A program made the translations under genes and the position numbers. Positions 1-10,125 of a stretch of DNA of 64,000 nucleotides are shown here, piece by piece. Location of the stretch: positions 13,625,522 to 13,689,521 of the forward strand of contig CM022668.1 of NCBI GenBank assembly GCA_012295275.1, read 5' to 3'. The notes under the pieces are model-generated. The model had not been told where the DNA came from and made no database searches. It saw nothing but the letters and a program-made list of their open reading frames with translations. This DNA is from Chrysomallon squamiferum. Lineage: Eukaryota; Mollusca; Gastropoda; Neomphalida; Peltospiridae. Numbering within the stretch: the first letter of the stretch is position 1; every line of letters starts with the position of its first letter.

Positions 1-129
1 AAGATGAATTGCTACATTGTTTAATTCTTTATAATTGCACTGGTATGTAACGTGTCCACATGCAAAGATCTGTTTATCGAATATGTTATTTCTGTGTATA
101 GTTAACTTGTTGTTGCTTTATAATTTTCA

Positions 130-500
130 GAGCACAGGCTATTCTACCTAGATTAATGCCAGATTGCTGAGGATCTCACATTTCACAGTGGATCACGCTT
201 GGGAGTAGAAAAGACATCTCTCTCTAGAATATTGTATGTGAAGAAGTGATAAGTAAATGTGTGAACAAATGTACATGTTTGGAACAGTTTCATGCATTTT
301 ATTTTTAGCAGTTATGACCAAATGAAAAACAAAGATTGGGGGTTGACCCTCACCCCTTCGACGAACAACGTGACATAAAGCTTCGTATAATTTCTTTTTT
401 ATATAGTTCAACGCAACATTAGATTTTCTCTATCAAATAGGATTCAAAAAAATTAATTTCTGTGAGGTGCATGGAGAGTTTGACGTGTACACAGTATTAA
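130..500 (-). pseudogene. degenerate hAT transposase relic (C-terminal part)
   Basis: The stretch matches by eye the better preserved relic at 1190-1900: the same order of words on the plus strand (TTCTACCTAGATTAATGCCA, then GAGAAGTGATAAGTAAA-like, then TTGCATTTCATTTTTAGCAG-like). In minus orientation it would be the C-terminal dimerisation part of a hAT transposase. Stops and frameshifts break it, so it is not functional. The bases before it belong to a dispersed repeat (words AACGTGTCCACATGCAAAG and TTTATCTAATATATTATTCT) that recurs about ten times in the window. Confidence 0.4.
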
Positions 501-1189
501 CATTTAACACTAAAAGAAAAATACCTAATCAGTCTTAGGAATAATGCGGCGCTTGTAACATAGCTTTGATCCTGAAGTAAAATAAATCTATTTTTGAGGG
601 AAAACGTATTTATTCCTGATAACAAAAAAATATATATTATCAGAAAACAGCAAATTACGACCGACCTATTGTTTCCTATACAACTTAACTGCTTCATTAA
701 TTGTATATGTGTTACATCTCTGGCTGACACACTTGTGTTGAACCTGATCTAATTAGTTTCCTCATTTCGATTTGATGTTTTATGATAGAACGGACGAAAC
801 GTTTTATGCTATGTGAATCTCAGATCTCTACGATTCTTCGACAATGCAGAAAACAGAAAAACATACTCACACCCATACGAACACAGAAGTTTATACAAAT
901 CACACACGGATGAATAAGAGAAAACATAGCTTAAATATACGGAAATGCACGCCCTTTCTTTCGAAAATATATCAGTATTTTAATTACATAGAAACGAACT
1001 ACTTCTGTAAAATACATAAATAAATTCAGTTACAGAAAATGAATTCTCCCTTAATTAAATAAGTAAATAAATAAATAAATATAAATTGTCATGCAAATCT
1101 GCTGAAGATAAGGACAAAAGATTATGAAATGTCAATATCAACATGAGCATGTTACCTGCGAGAAATAAAACTGCGCGAATTTCACGCTT

Positions 1190-1900
1190 TCCTTTCGTAC
1201 AATTTATTGCAATGATATTAGAAATAGAGTGAGAAAGAAACTAGTATCATCATTTCAGACAACCTTAAACTAGCATGAAGTAAAGCAGTACGAAAAAAAC
1301 TGTACCATTCTGTAAATTTAAACAGATACGTGTCTACATAGGTGTCTATGTTTTCTCCTTAATGTTTCAATAACCTGATTCAAAATATTGCTAAAATTTA
1401 ATTCCAGTAGCACAGACGATTCTATATTCATTAACGCAAAGCTACTGAGCTTTTCATCTTTTAGAGAGGACCACAGGTAATTCTTAATACGATTAACAGC
1501 AGAAAAACACTTCTCTTCAGAACAGTTTGTATCGAGAAGTGACAAGTAAATACGCAAACAAATATACATTTATGGAAAAGTTTCTTGCGTTTCATTTTCA
1601 AACAATTTTGACAAACTGATAAATTAAGTGTGGAGTGTGACGCCAACCTATTCGATCGTGGCTGTGCCTGAGAATTTCGTATAATTTGTCCCATGATTTT
1701 TTTTTTTAAGAAGATTAACTCGCCCTTGGCCTCTCTCGTATCAAAGAGGATTCCTGTAAATTAGCTTCATAGACGCGGCTGAACCGTGTGCGATGTACAT
1801 AATTATAACATTTAACATTAAAAGAGAAAAAAGAAAAAGTCTGGATGTAAGTGTTGTGAGGTGTTTCATCAAGAAACTTCACTAATACCCTTTTTGCCAA
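1190..1900 (-). pseudogene. hAT transposase relic, dimerisation domain readable
   Basis: On the minus strand 1318-1569 is open and reads like the hAT C-terminal dimerisation domain: an IYLSLLDTNCSEEKCFSAV segment, then RIKNYLWSSL, then LSSFALMNIES. In the hAT family the usual form is a ‘CSxERxFSxLxRIKxxLRxxM…RLxxLxLLxIE’ pattern, so identity to the superfamily is fairly clear. The rest of the transposase (BED finger, DDE core) is not readable. This is the best preserved of about ten such relics in the window, all in the same orientation. Confidence 0.65.
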
Positions 1901-2720
1901 CTTCCAAATATTTTCTTCGTGCTAAATTATCTTTTCTTAATTCATTTATTTATTACAATTTATACAAATTCAAAATGTCTTACCGGAAGCCGTAGTTTAT
2001 CTTTTCCCCGAATTAATTAAATCCCAGAAGTGAATTCAGTGAGCACTGTACACCATATGCTTAGTTTTTGACACCCGCTTCACAGCATACACAGCGCAGT
2101 ACTCGTTGTTGTTTTATATAAGGGCTGGCAAAACAGCTCTGTTCCCGAGGACAACGTATTCTTCGAAAACAGCTACTTATGGCCAACCCACTTTGCTATT
2201 AATAGATTTCACTGGCCCGGTTGAAGCGTCTGTCTTTACATAGTTACATCATTCTACACTGAAATAGCTAGTAATGGTCCACCTGCTTTCCTATATCGAT
2301 TACAGATTTATTGACTATCTGACGATGTGTAATGTTTAAAAATAACAACGAGGAGAGTGTGACACAATATACATTAATAGTGTGAATTCATCTGTAGATT
2401 GTGGGTTTAAGTTAAAATAATGGTGTAATACACATGTTATGTTATGATACTAGTATTAGAGATACATGATTCTTCAAACATACATACATACAGACAAACA
2501 TGCATAGAACCACGTATAGCATAAAACACAACACATCTGATATGGACTTTTTTTGATGGCTGAATCCCTCTATTTTAGAAATTCATGAGTAATTTTTCTA
2601 CTTAGAAAGTGAAATGTGTGTAATTCGGTAGTGTAAGATTATTAGTTTCTATTTGTACTCATTTATTATTTGAAATTGTTTTTATTAGACTGTTATTATT
2701 ACACAAACACACACACAGAC

Positions 2721-2752
<32 letters not shown>

Positions 2753-3240
2753 TTTGAGATTGTTTCACCTGAGAACTGTAACAATAATCTGGTCCTTTCT
2801 TTTTGTGATATGACTCATGACTTGAAATAAAGCTCGCTCGAGATAATTCATATATTTAGTTGTTTATTAATGCAGTGATATGTGTCATTTCAATAACATG
2901 TCCACATGCAAAGATCTGTATATCTGATAGATTATGCCTTTGGCATTTCTTGTGTGATATTATTACAGAATAATTTTAAAACCTAACAAAAACAAAGGAG
3001 GAAAAAGGAAACTCCCCTGGTATCGTCTTTTGTTTATCGACTTCAAATATATTTTATATTATGTAAAATATTTTAATTAATTAATCAATTTGTTTATTTC
3101 TTAATTTATTATTGTCAAGTTATCGCGGAAAATCTTACTGCAGTAACAACAGATTCGGAGTGTATATAATTATAAAATATTGTAAAATCATCTCATATTT
3201 ACTCTGTTTAAAATATTAATCACATCCACATAAGCCAGTG
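1901..3240. repeat. dispersed repeat copies, microsatellites, no gene seen
   Basis: Contains a copy of a second dispersed repeat (words TTAGTTTTTGACACCCGCTT, GCACAGTACTCGTTGTTG-like, GGGCTGGCAAAACAGCTCTG) that recurs near 11.85, 12.75, 13.5, 45.2, 46.3, 59.5 and 62.3 kb, always in the same orientation. A (TAA)n tract sits near 2720-2751 and another copy of the ‘GTGTCCACATGCAAAGATCTG’-type repeat near 2870-2960. I see no coding region. Confidence 0.55.
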
Positions 3241-3244
3241 AATA

Positions 3245-3445
3245 ATGATTTGCTGTTGGGTATTTCTGGCTGCCTTGTTCTTGGTGCAGACACATTTTGG
3301 GGACGAGGATAGACCAGACTTGGGTCAAATGCTAAAAGAAGTGTCGAGGTGTAACGAAGGATATAAAAGGCTCGAGAAATCAGAGAAAACTGTTAGCTGT
3401 GTTTTCGTTCGCATGGGCACTAATTTGTTAAAGAGGCCTGACTGA
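3245..3445 (+). CDS. possible small secreted peptide or exon, unrecognised
   Basis: A 66-codon ORF starting ATG with a short N-terminus and a hydrophobic run (ICCWVFLAALFLVQ), then a charged region with two Cys (SRCNEGYKRLEKSEKTVSC). This looks like a signal peptide plus a short mature peptide. The 160 bases from about 3283 to 3443 interrupt a dispersed repeat, which resumes at once with CTGACAATACAC, and they are richer in G/C and codon-like than the surroundings. An alternative reading is an acceptor: GTGCAG at 3281-3286 just before ACACATTTTGG would make 3287-3445 an exon of a longer gene. I do not recognise the product. It could also be a chance ORF. Confidence 0.3.
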   Translation: MICCWVFLAALFLVQTHFGDEDRPDLGQMLKEVSRCNEGYKRLEKSEKTVSCVFVRMGTNLLKRPD

Positions 3446-5640
3446 CAATACACAGAGTATAAGTGGAATTGATATACTGTTTAGTTCTTTACAAATGCAC
3501 TGATATGTAACATCTGATAACGTGTTCACATAGAAAGATCTGTTTATCTAACATATTATTGTGTTCATATGGCTTACTAACAGTGGCTTTATAAAACGTT
3601 TGGGAACACACTTGAGATCCCGAGGAACAGTAATTATGGTTTGGTATTACTAACACAGTTATTAATGTATTTTTCAGATTTTTTAAAAACTGTATTACTA
3701 TAACTTTGTGGCTTTTCTTCAAGTTCTGTGTTTGCCGATCTGTCTGAAAATATCTATATGCATATAGATGATTGAATTATAGTATGTCGAAAAAATCATT
3801 TATAATACTATTTAAGTGATACATTTTGTCATTTAAGTATTATGAGCTTTCTACAAAAAAATAAGTTTCACAATTAAGAACATCGAAAGCAAACTCCATT
3901 GAGACATAGTTTCCTATACAACTTTTGTTGGACCTAATATAATTAGTTTGCTAATTTCGATTTGTTCTGTTATGATAGCACGGACGACATTTTTGATGTT
4001 AGATGAACCTTAGCTCTATACATTTCTTGAAACCATGTAGCCGACAGAAACACATTCGAACCCACACGCATGCACATACAGATTCATTAAAAACCTCAGA
4101 TTATATATACAACACAACAAATGTTACCTAAATAGAAACAAACGTCCTTTCCATCAAAAATCAATATTTTAGTTACATATCTGTCTATCTGTCTATCTGT
4201 CTATCTGTCTATCTATCTATCTATCTATCTATCTATATATATATATAATAAGTAAGTAAATAAAAATAATTTATCTACAAAAGAATAAAAAATAAAAAAT
4301 CTAAAACACTCTTCATGTAAAATCTGCTGACATTTTAGACAAGAGATTATGATATGTGATTAGGAACATGACGTTTTACCTCCGAGAAGTAAAACAACAA
4401 ACTTGTCTTTGTATCTGACTGTTATATGAAACCTCACTGACAATAAACCGTGTATAAGTGGAATAAACATATTGTTTAGTTCTTTATAAATGCACTGATA
4501 TGTAGCATTGAAATGCAAAGATCTTTTTTTAATATACTATTATGTTTATGTAGCTTACTTATTGTTTGTTTAGAAAAGGTTTGGCAAGACAGTTCTATTT
4601 CTGAAGAATAATATATTTCTCCGAAAACTGTCTTTTAGTGAGAAAATCGTGATGTTCGTATATTCTATCTGGACACCCCCAGTACCAAGTTTAATAATAA
4701 TAAAATAAAATTAATGAGAAGTACTACTAACTCAGTTATTCTTGCATTTTAGAAAGAGTTATTACTTGTAATTGGATTATTCTATCTCTCCATCTGTCCA
4801 TCTATCTGAAGATATCTATATACATATACATTTTGTAATGATAGTTTTTTCTGAAAAAGTCATTTTTATCGATCAGTCACATACTAATGATATTTTAATT
4901 GATAGGAAGTGACAAATCATATTTAAGTGATAAACTGTGTCACTTAAGAGTAGTGAAATGATTCCTTATGAGATTTGTATGAAAAATACGTATCAAAATT
5001 GAGAAAAAAGAAAGAAAACAAAACCTCCACTAATACACTTTTTATCAACGACAAGGGTTTTGTTGATGGTAAATTATTATTTTTTTAAATAATTAATTAA
5101 TTAATTTATTACACCTTAATTAAGTTTCAGACGTGTTATCCGAAGTCATAATTTGTGTTTCCCTAAGTTAAAGAAATCTCAAATTTGAATTTTTTTAGGA
5201 CTGAAAAGACTTACCCGAAGGCGGTCGCACACACACACACACACACGCACACACACGCAAACACACAGACACACACACATACACACAAACACACACACAC
5301 ACAATAGGTATAGATATATAGATATGATTCTACAAAACGATAGATAATGAACCGTGATTAAATTACAATGTTTTTCTGTTTATATACATACAATGTTTTT
5401 GTTCCTGTTTACATCGACATTTCTCATTTTCATTATAAAATACCAAAAGTACATATTGAAATTTTGAATATTAAGAACATTTCAGCGTGTTCAATAAGCT
5501 CTAATTTTATTTTCATTGTTAAATGACAGAGAAACAAATATTGTTTAATTAGACATTAAGATATACAAATATTCACTCCATTTATCTGATATTACATAAT
5601 AGTAATAATATCTGTCCTACAGTTCCTGAAACCCAAATTC
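3446..5640. repeat. dispersed repeat copies and microsatellites
   Basis: Two copies of the ‘GCACTGATATGTAACATTTG / GTGTCCACATGCAAAGATC’ repeat lie at about 3450-3610 and 4430-4620. A (TCTG/TCTA)n tract runs from about 4183 to 4246 and a (CA)n tract from about 5226 to 5303. Short ORFs here have no codon-like character. No gene seen. Confidence 0.55.
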
Positions 5641-5975
5641 ATTGTTATTGTTGTTGTTTATTTGTTTCTACACATAGATATAATAATGCACTCTTCTTTA
5701 CTTATTACTCTAACCTGCCTCACTATTTTTGTAGCACAAATCTTGGTCACTGGGACTTACAAAATAATTAGCATTGATTTATTGATTGATAATATAGATA
5801 ACCAAAAGTTTATGTTTCCAATTAATTTATTCTTATATTTTCTAATGTTAATGTACATCAGTTAGATATGCTATGCCGTATGTACCGAGATATATAACTT
5901 TTCAAATCATCAACTGTTCTGACATTCATTGTTGCTCTATCCGTCTCTCATTTTAATTGTGTTTCTTTTTTCATG

Positions 5976-6077
5976 ACAGCCTTTTGTTTCAATGATTTTA
6001 TAATATTTTTTAACCACATTAAGGAACAAGTATTCTATCTGTTAATGAGAAGGCGCAGAGAGAACATATTTTGCTGA
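5976..6077 (+). pseudogene. exon b copy (most diverged), 33 codons then stop
   Basis: Read in frame from 5976 the segment gives TAFCFNDFIIFFNHIKEQ, then VFYLLMRRRRENIFC and TGA at 6075-6077. It aligns codon for codon with the exon b copies at 30771 and in the 16-27 kb array (pattern F-x-F-x-D-x-I/M ... K-E-Q ... L-M-R ... R-E-N-I-x-C-stop). The acceptor CAG found in the other copies is CAT here, so splicing may be lost. The frame and stop are still kept despite many base changes, which suggests it was once coding. The protein family is not recognised. It lies about 650 bases from, and convergent to, the GIMAP-derived exon at 6731-7179. Confidence 0.45.
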
Positions 6078-6730
6078 ATATGTAAAAATAGTTACCCCTC
6101 TGTAACCGAATTATACCTTTAGATAGGCTATTCCAGATGTAAGGAGATGTATAATTTTACAAATCATTAACATTTCAGATCTCCATTGTTGATCTCTCTG
6201 TTTCTCTTTCTCACTCAGTTAAATTATTTTCTTTGAATATCGTTAGTTCTGAAGATAAACATATGAAAAATAATTATGCATTGCTGTTAAAATATAAAAG
6301 GTTAAAGAACAATCTAGTAATAATGATAATATTAGATGGAGAAGTAGTAGTAGTAGTAGTAGTAATAATAATAATAGCAATAGTGACAGAACTACTGATA
6401 ATAAACATTAAGCCAAACTTTAAATATAAATATGCACACAAGGATATACATAAGAATCTACTAAACAAATTGGCCCAAACTGAATAGATATATCATAAAT
6501 TAATATCTGCAACAAAATGTTTATCAATTTTTTTTTATATAATATCCTTTGTTCTATGTATAAAACAGATCTACAGTGCAAATGCATAAAAATAAAAGAA
6601 ACTGATGTTAAAATGTAAAAGATTAATACAAATATATTACAATATTTGTGAGAAAGTTAATATTCACTTCAGAAGTAAGAAAATTATCTCACTTTTTTCT
6701 GTTGTTTTCACCAAGATATTAACAGGTTGT
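6078..6730. other. shared 3' flank between exon b and GIMAP exon
   Basis: Non-coding flank that recurs at 53.3-53.8, 55.4-56.1 and 57.7-58.1 kb: a (AGT)n/(AAT)n tract near 6345-6375, then words such as CATTAAGCCAAAC, GATATACATA and AAATTGGCC, then TTGTTCTATGTATAAAAC. It marks the end of the duplicated block on the 3' side of each GIMAP gene. Confidence 0.5.
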
Positions 6731-7179
6731 TTATTTATTATCAATATTCAGGGTCGCAGAACCCACATTACTGATGTTATTTTCAACAGCGTTTCGAACA
6801 TTACCCATGAAGACTTTCTTTCTTTCTCCTGTTCTAACTTCATTTGTTGCCTGTCTCCACCGTTCTTCTTCTTTCTCTCTCATACTTTCTGCCACTTTTC
6901 TCTGCGTTTCGTTTTGTCCTTTCAACTGCTTAATTTCTTCCCTCATCTCAGACATCTTCTGCTCCATTTCCTCCATCTTTTTTCTCTGTGTTTCTTTATC
7001 TCTGTCCATCCGCCGAATTGTTTCCCTCATCTCAAACATCTGCTTCTTTTCCTGTAAATTATCTGTGTTTCTTTGCATTTGTCGTTCTCTGTCTTTCTCC
7101 TTCAATAATTCCTGTTCACTTTCTGCTGGCTCAGTAATTCCAGTCAAAACACACCGTAGTTCATTGTCAGTAACGGAAT
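6731..7179 (-). CDS. GIMAP-derived exon lacking the GTPase domain (coiled coil only)
   Basis: Reading on the minus strand from the acceptor TTTCAG|AT at 7179, the exon starts like the GIMAP exons A and B (SVTDNELR), continues CVLTGIT, and then has EPAES where the P-loop GSGKS stands in its paralogues. The catalytic Lys is Glu. Right after this the remaining GTPase domain is absent and the sequence enters the paralogues' coiled coil (ELLKEKDRERQMQ), ending …NEVRTGERKKVFMGNVRNAV and TAA at 6731. Length is 2 bases plus 148 codons plus stop, all open, in phase 1 like exons A, B and C. It cannot bind GTP. It could encode a regulatory coiled-coil protein, since its upstream exon 8236-8422 joins in frame, or be a young pseudogene. 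Confidence 0.65.
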
Positions 7180-8235
7180 CTGAAAGAAATTCAAATTCAC
7201 TCTGATTAGAATCGAAGACATTATTTTCATCTTCTTCTTTTTGCTCTTAATCTTAGATTAAAATTGTTGTTAACAACATAAATCATTACGATTATCATCA
7301 GTATGGCTTGTCTACTTATCTATATATCTGTCAGCCTGTCTATCAGTACAAGTATTATTTTCATTTTCTCGTTTTTCCTGTTTGCTGTTAATAAAATTAA
7401 AAATCAACATTATTTTCATCGTTATGATAATTTCCATTAAATTAAGCACTAGTATCACAATATTACAACTACTATCATTATAACTATCTCTAGTGTTACT
7501 GCCTCTGAAACCACTGTTACTATCACTATTACTACCACTGCATCAGACCGACTGCTATTACTCTGTCTACCAATACTATTACTACTATTTCTACAACTAC
7601 TATTACTACTGTCTCTTCAGCTACTATTATTATTCTCTTTACAACTATTATTTCTACTCTCTCTACAACTATTTCTACAACTACTATTACTATTTTCTCT
7701 ACAGCTACTATTACTATTCTGTCTAGAGCTACGATTACACTTTCTGCAAATACTATTAATTATATGCATTATTACTGTCTCTCTCTACAACAAATGTTAC
7801 TACTCTCTTCTACAGTTATTGTTAATAGCTCCGTCTTTAACTACTATTACTACTCTCTCTACAACTATTATTACTAATATCTACAACTACTGTTACTACT
7901 CTTTCTATTAGTACTGTTTCTCTCTCCTATTAATAACACTCCTCTCTGTACATCTACTATTACTACCATCTCCACAACTAATGTTGCTGCTCTCTCTACG
8001 ACTCCTATTATTATTATCTCTGCAATTACTACTCCCACTCCTACTATTATTACTATAACTGCAGGTTTAATCAATACAACTGCTGACACTTCTAGTACTT
8101 GTGCTGCGACGTCAGTGACAGCGTGTTGTAAAACTATTACAAATATATACTACGACGTTACAGTATTCATGATTTTGCGTATCATTCAAGTACATTTTTT
8201 GAACGATCAATATTTACAAACTTTGAAACACATAC
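7180..8235 (-). other. intron of the GTPase-less locus
   Basis: Bounded on the minus strand by a donor G|GTATGTG at 8235 and an acceptor TTTCTTTCAG ending at 7180. The first half next to the acceptor matches the introns upstream of GIMAP A and B. The second half is the 27-bp-type minisatellite described separately. Open frames here are by-products of the minisatellite. Confidence 0.5.
7480..8060. repeat. imperfect minisatellite (CTCTCTACAACTACTATTAC type)
   Basis: A run of imperfect repeats built from CTCTCTACAACT and ACTATTACTACT, with a period near 27 bases where it is most regular. Homologous runs sit at the same intron position at 32750-33080 and 36830-37240. Because it lacks stops in some frames, it gives Tyr/Leu-rich plus-strand and Ser/Cys-rich minus-strand ORFs, which I do not regard as genes. 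Confidence 0.6.
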
Positions 8236-8422
8236 CAGACATCGAGGAATCTAGACGAGTATTCGCCTCATCATGTTCTGATTGCTGGACTTCTTCTGAT
8301 GGCTGCACTCTTTGCATTTGCTGGATTCTTTGCATTCGCTGGACTGTGTGCATTGGTTCCACTCTTTGCATTGGCTGCACTTGTTCTGATGGATTCGTCT
8401 GCAGCGGCGCGTTAGACTGAGT
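8236..8422 (-). CDS. Gln-rich repeat exon upstream of the GIMAP-derived exon
   Basis: On the minus strand the exon starts after CTTTTTAAAAG (8423-8433) and ends at a G|GTATGTG donor (8236/8235). Its 187 bases are 62 codons plus one base, entering in phase 0 and leaving in phase 1, which fits the phase-1 acceptor of the exon at 7179. It reads TQSNAPLQTNPSEQ, then a run of six-residue units (VQPMQR, VEPMHT, VQRMQR, IQQMQR, VQPSEE, VQQSEH), then DEANTRLDSSMS. Low-complexity and Gln/Met-rich, it would give the protein a flexible N-terminal tail. The start of exon is homologous to the 78-bp cassettes at 33-41 kb. No start codon exon was found upstream. Confidence 0.55.
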
Positions 8423-8716
8423 CTTTTAAAAAGAAAGATAAGACGAACATATAAATCGAAAATGTAAACTGCATTCCAATATTACAGTACCTGCATTTAG
8501 GATTGAATCTGTACGCATAACTGTGTATATCATGTGTTATATAAATATAAAATTTTATTTATCTTCTTATTTAAAAGCTTTAATTCATTCATTCGTTTGT
8601 AAAAAATTCTGTTATTTATTTATTTATTTATTTAACCTTGTTCTTTGGCATTTATAGTCTTGGTGTAATTATTTTAATTTGATTTATAATATTTCATACT
8701 ATTATATTGAGACATG

Positions 8717-8760
<44 letters not shown>

Positions 8761-8965
8761 CACACACACACACACACGCACACACACACTCACACACATA
8801 TACATACATGCTCACCTTTTTTTTGAAAACTGGACTATTTTCACCACCTAGAACAAAATTAAAAAGTAGAAATTTTTCTCTCTCTCTCTATATAATTATT
8901 TCCGTCCGTCCATATACGAATGTATGAGTGTGTGTATCTGTTTGAATGTATCTCTCTATCTATAC
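8423..8965. repeat. partial cassette-array unit with (TA)n/(CA)n tract
   Basis: The flank continues the homology with the 33-41 kb cassette units (words ACATATAAA, ATATAAAATTTTATTTATCTTCTTATT, AAAACTGG…ACCACCTAGAACAAAATT). It includes a (TA)n then (CA)n tract at about 8717-8800. No second cassette exon follows, so this locus has a single unit instead of an array. Confidence 0.5.
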
Positions 8966-10125
8966 ATGTGGGGAAAAAGTTAAGCGATACCTAATTAATA
9001 AATCTATAATTCTGAGAATTAAAAATTCAGCACATTTTCCTGAATGATTTATTGTCATGCGGCAGCTTTATGAATATTATCAGTTTCGTAGAGATATTTA
9101 ATGCACATAACGACGGACAATGCTCATCATTTGTCATACCCTCAACAGTGTTGAAATCAAGTTTATAGTTTTTATATGTCTTACTCTCTTCTGTCAGTTT
9201 GAACTGAATACTGAACACCATAATTGTCAAGGCACGTCGTAAATTGTCCGAGTGTACAATGTGGAAGATTAATGACATAAGAAAAGCAGGAATGTTACTC
9301 AGTGAAACTGAACGTCAACTTGTGCGCAATATTTCCATCATTTCAAGACTGTTAGACAAAGAGATGGCAGCGATTGATGTTAAAGATCGTCGACGATCTG
9401 GCAGACCCCATAACACAACAATAAAGGAGCACAGAGCATTGAAGAGTCTTGATAGACGCCGTTCGTGGGATAGAAGCAGACCTTTAAAACAACATGTTAC
9501 CAGGGAGAGACATTTCCTACAGGTCCCAACAAGAACCGACTAAAAGCAGAATAATACAAGGCCAGAAGACCAATGAAGCTATTAAAGTATCTTCACCTTA
9601 CAGCACAGCACCACTTGTCTGATGTAATCACCGTGCTCTCTGGAACATTGCATCAAGGGAGACTGTTCACTTTTCAGAAGACAATCGTTTCTTATTGGGT
9701 ATGGTGAATGGGCGAACACGTGTCTGGAGACAAAGTAAAATAGCGAATATCGAGGATACGGTTTCCAATGGGTGAGGCTCAGACACGGGATTTGGATTAC
9801 TTTCATGGTAACCTTAATGGGCCTCAGAATCAACAGGAGATCCTTGAGAGAGGTGATGTCTGCAGGTTTGATAATCATCCTCTAGCCACAAGACCCATCT
9901 GGCACCCAGTTCTTACAACAGAAGGCTCTTGAGAGCATTTCTGGGCCAGCAATCATTCTGGATCTGTGGACAATTTTAGGAGTCATGTTCGACTGACTGA
10001 GACCCGCCTGTCAATGAATCATGTGCTGCTTTACACGTGGGTTAGAATGGTATTTCTCCAAATCAAATCCAGAGATTGATCCTAGGAATGAGGAGGTGTC
10101 TTGGAGAGGTTGTTCGTGTTAAACA
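8966..10125 (+). pseudogene. Tc1/mariner-type transposon relic
   Basis: The left end begins with GTGGGGAAAAAGTTAAGCGAT, an end motif shared with the relics at 35118 and 41323. From 9244 the plus strand reads a helix-turn-helix of Tc1 type: IRKAGMLLSETERQ, then ISRLLDKEMAAIDVKDRRR, SGRPHNTTIKEH. Further on, frame-broken traces of the DDE part (a ‘D-E-S-R-F…’ like stretch near 9660 and ‘D-N-x-x-P-x-x…’ like stretch near 9870) are visible. Many stops and indels make it inactive. Confidence 0.6.

Noticed and set aside
7493-8089. Tyr/Leu-rich (plus) and Val/Ile-rich (minus) ORFs
   Set aside because: Caused by the 27-base minisatellite in the intron. The only case with possible coding use is the read-through at 33078, listed as a finding.
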